Position numbers and translations under genes: made by a program
In this document: positions 23,031-23,454 of the stretch, piece after piece
Layout of the letters: each line of letters opens with the position of its first letter
Position numbering within the stretch: the stretch's first letter is position 1
Notes under the pieces: generated by a model
What the model saw: the letters and a program-made list of their open reading frames with translations, nothing else
The model's database searches: none
Told to the model about the DNA's origin: nothing
From: CAYUXF01 sp964448755
GTDB lineage: Bacteria > Margulisbacteria > Termititenacia > Termititenacales > CAYUXF01
Reading direction: 5' to 3'
DNA length: 23,454 bases
NCBI GenBank assembly: GCA_964448755.1
Contig: CAYUXF010000024.1
Location: 1 to 23,454, forward strand

Positions 23031-23454
23031 TAAATATAGGTAAAGATAATGTTCTAAACCGGCAAAACTGGCTAAAAAAAAAGCTGAAAGAGCTGCCGGC
23101 CGGTATGAAAATATTAGATGCTGGTGCCGGCGAACAAAAATATAAAAAATACTGTGATCATTTAAATTACATTGCCCAAGATTTTGCTCAATATGATGGA
23201 TTGGGCGATAAAATTGGTTTGCAGACAGGTAAATGGGACCAGACTAGACTTGATATTGTTTCTGATATTATTAAGATACCTGTAAAGAAAAGCTCTTTTG
23301 ATGCGGTAATGTGTGTGGAGGTTTTTGAACATTTACCAGAGCCCATTAAAGCTATTGCGGAGTTTTCCAGAATATTAAAAGTTGGCGGTAAATTGATCTT
23401 AACTGCCCCTTTTGCCAGCATGACACATTTTGCGCCGTACCATTTTTACAGTGG
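23027..23454 (+). CDS. Partial SAM-dependent methyltransferase
   Basis: About 142 codons are visible; the gene runs off the right edge. Seen: MKILDAGAGEQKY (SAM loop, residues 27-39), LDIVSDIIKIP, FDAVMCVEVFEHLPEPIKAIAEFSRILKVGGKLILTAPF, and THFAPYHFYSG at the cut. This is the class I Methyltransf_11/25 pattern with an intact GxG loop, unlike the DUF268 protein upstream. In this setting it may methylate a sugar or cap a polysaccharide chain. The ATG overlaps the ligase stop by 4 nt (ATGA). A run of nine A residues at 23074-23082 lies in its early coding part. Confidence 0.85.
   Translation, partial: MINIGKDNVLNRQNWLKKKLKELPAGMKILDAGAGEQKYKKYCDHLNYIAQDFAQYDGLGDKIGLQTGKWDQTRLDIVSDIIKIPVKKSSFDAVMCVEVFEHLPEPIKAIAEFSRILKVGGKLILTAPFASMTHFAPYHFYS

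Noticed and set aside
23074..23082. Nine-A run in the methyltransferase gene as a phase-variation switch
   Set aside because: Runs of 7-8 A or T are frequent throughout this AT-rich window, including in housekeeping genes such as glpK, so one 9-mer is not evidence of a switch.
1..23454. CRISPR array, tRNA or rRNA genes, insertion sequences, prophage genes
   Set aside because: No regularly spaced repeats, clover-leaf patterns, rRNA-like conserved blocks, transposases, integrases or phage structural genes were seen on either strand.

Overview
This is a 23.4 kb stretch of an AT-rich bacterial chromosome. Nearly all genes are on the + strand and tightly packed, often overlapping by 1, 4 or 11 nt. 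A lipoprotein, an O-antigen ligase/polymerase-like protein, a Wzx-type flippase and a beta-barrel-like protein point to a diderm (Gram-negative) cell. A ThiD2-ThiE fusion, a GlpK/GlpA-like/DUF1667 glycerol module and a MutL carrying the endonuclease motif fit an uncultivated lineage such as Omnitrophota or Margulisbacteria better than a well-studied proteobacterium. That placement is a guess from gene content only.

Layout. (1) 1-895, minus strand: partial ornithine/lysine/diaminopimelate-type decarboxylase, transcribed divergently from the next block. (2) 1010-3112: lipoprotein, metF and a cobalamin/iron-type ABC ATPase, overlapping like one operon. (3) 3141-7538: glycerol catabolism, comprising glycerol kinase, an FAD-dependent glycerol-3-phosphate dehydrogenase with a C-terminal cysteine-rich [2Fe-2S]-type domain, an NAD/FAD oxidoreductase and a DUF1667 protein. 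A long perfect GC-rich palindrome interrupts this block at 6097-6136. (4) 7590-10908: thiamine synthesis, thiD2-thiE, thiS, thiG and thiH, split by a 62-codon gene on the opposite strand. (5) 10984-12213: an unrecognised beta-barrel-like protein without a signal peptide, closed by a clear intrinsic terminator. (6) 12291-15949: mutL, then rplU-rpmA-obgE. (7) 15997-23454: a surface polysaccharide cluster with flippase, DUF268 protein, two GT4-type and one GT2-type glycosyltransferases, O-antigen ligase/polymerase family protein, and a SAM methyltransferase cut by the window edge.

How the genes work together. The glycerol block can phosphorylate glycerol, oxidise it to dihydroxyacetone phosphate and pass electrons on through flavin and Fe-S proteins. 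The thiamine block supplies the thiazole branch (ThiS, ThiG, ThiH) plus HMP-P kinase and phosphate synthase; ThiF, ThiC and a TPP riboswitch are not visible here. The final block would build and export a lipid-linked glycan.

No complete new defence or mobile system is visible. The items that most deserve a second look are the signal-less barrel protein, the small gene inside the thiamine locus, the GC-rich palindromes that form the ends of two coding regions, and the repeated placement of -10-like boxes very close to start codons, which suggests leaderless or near-leaderless mRNAs.
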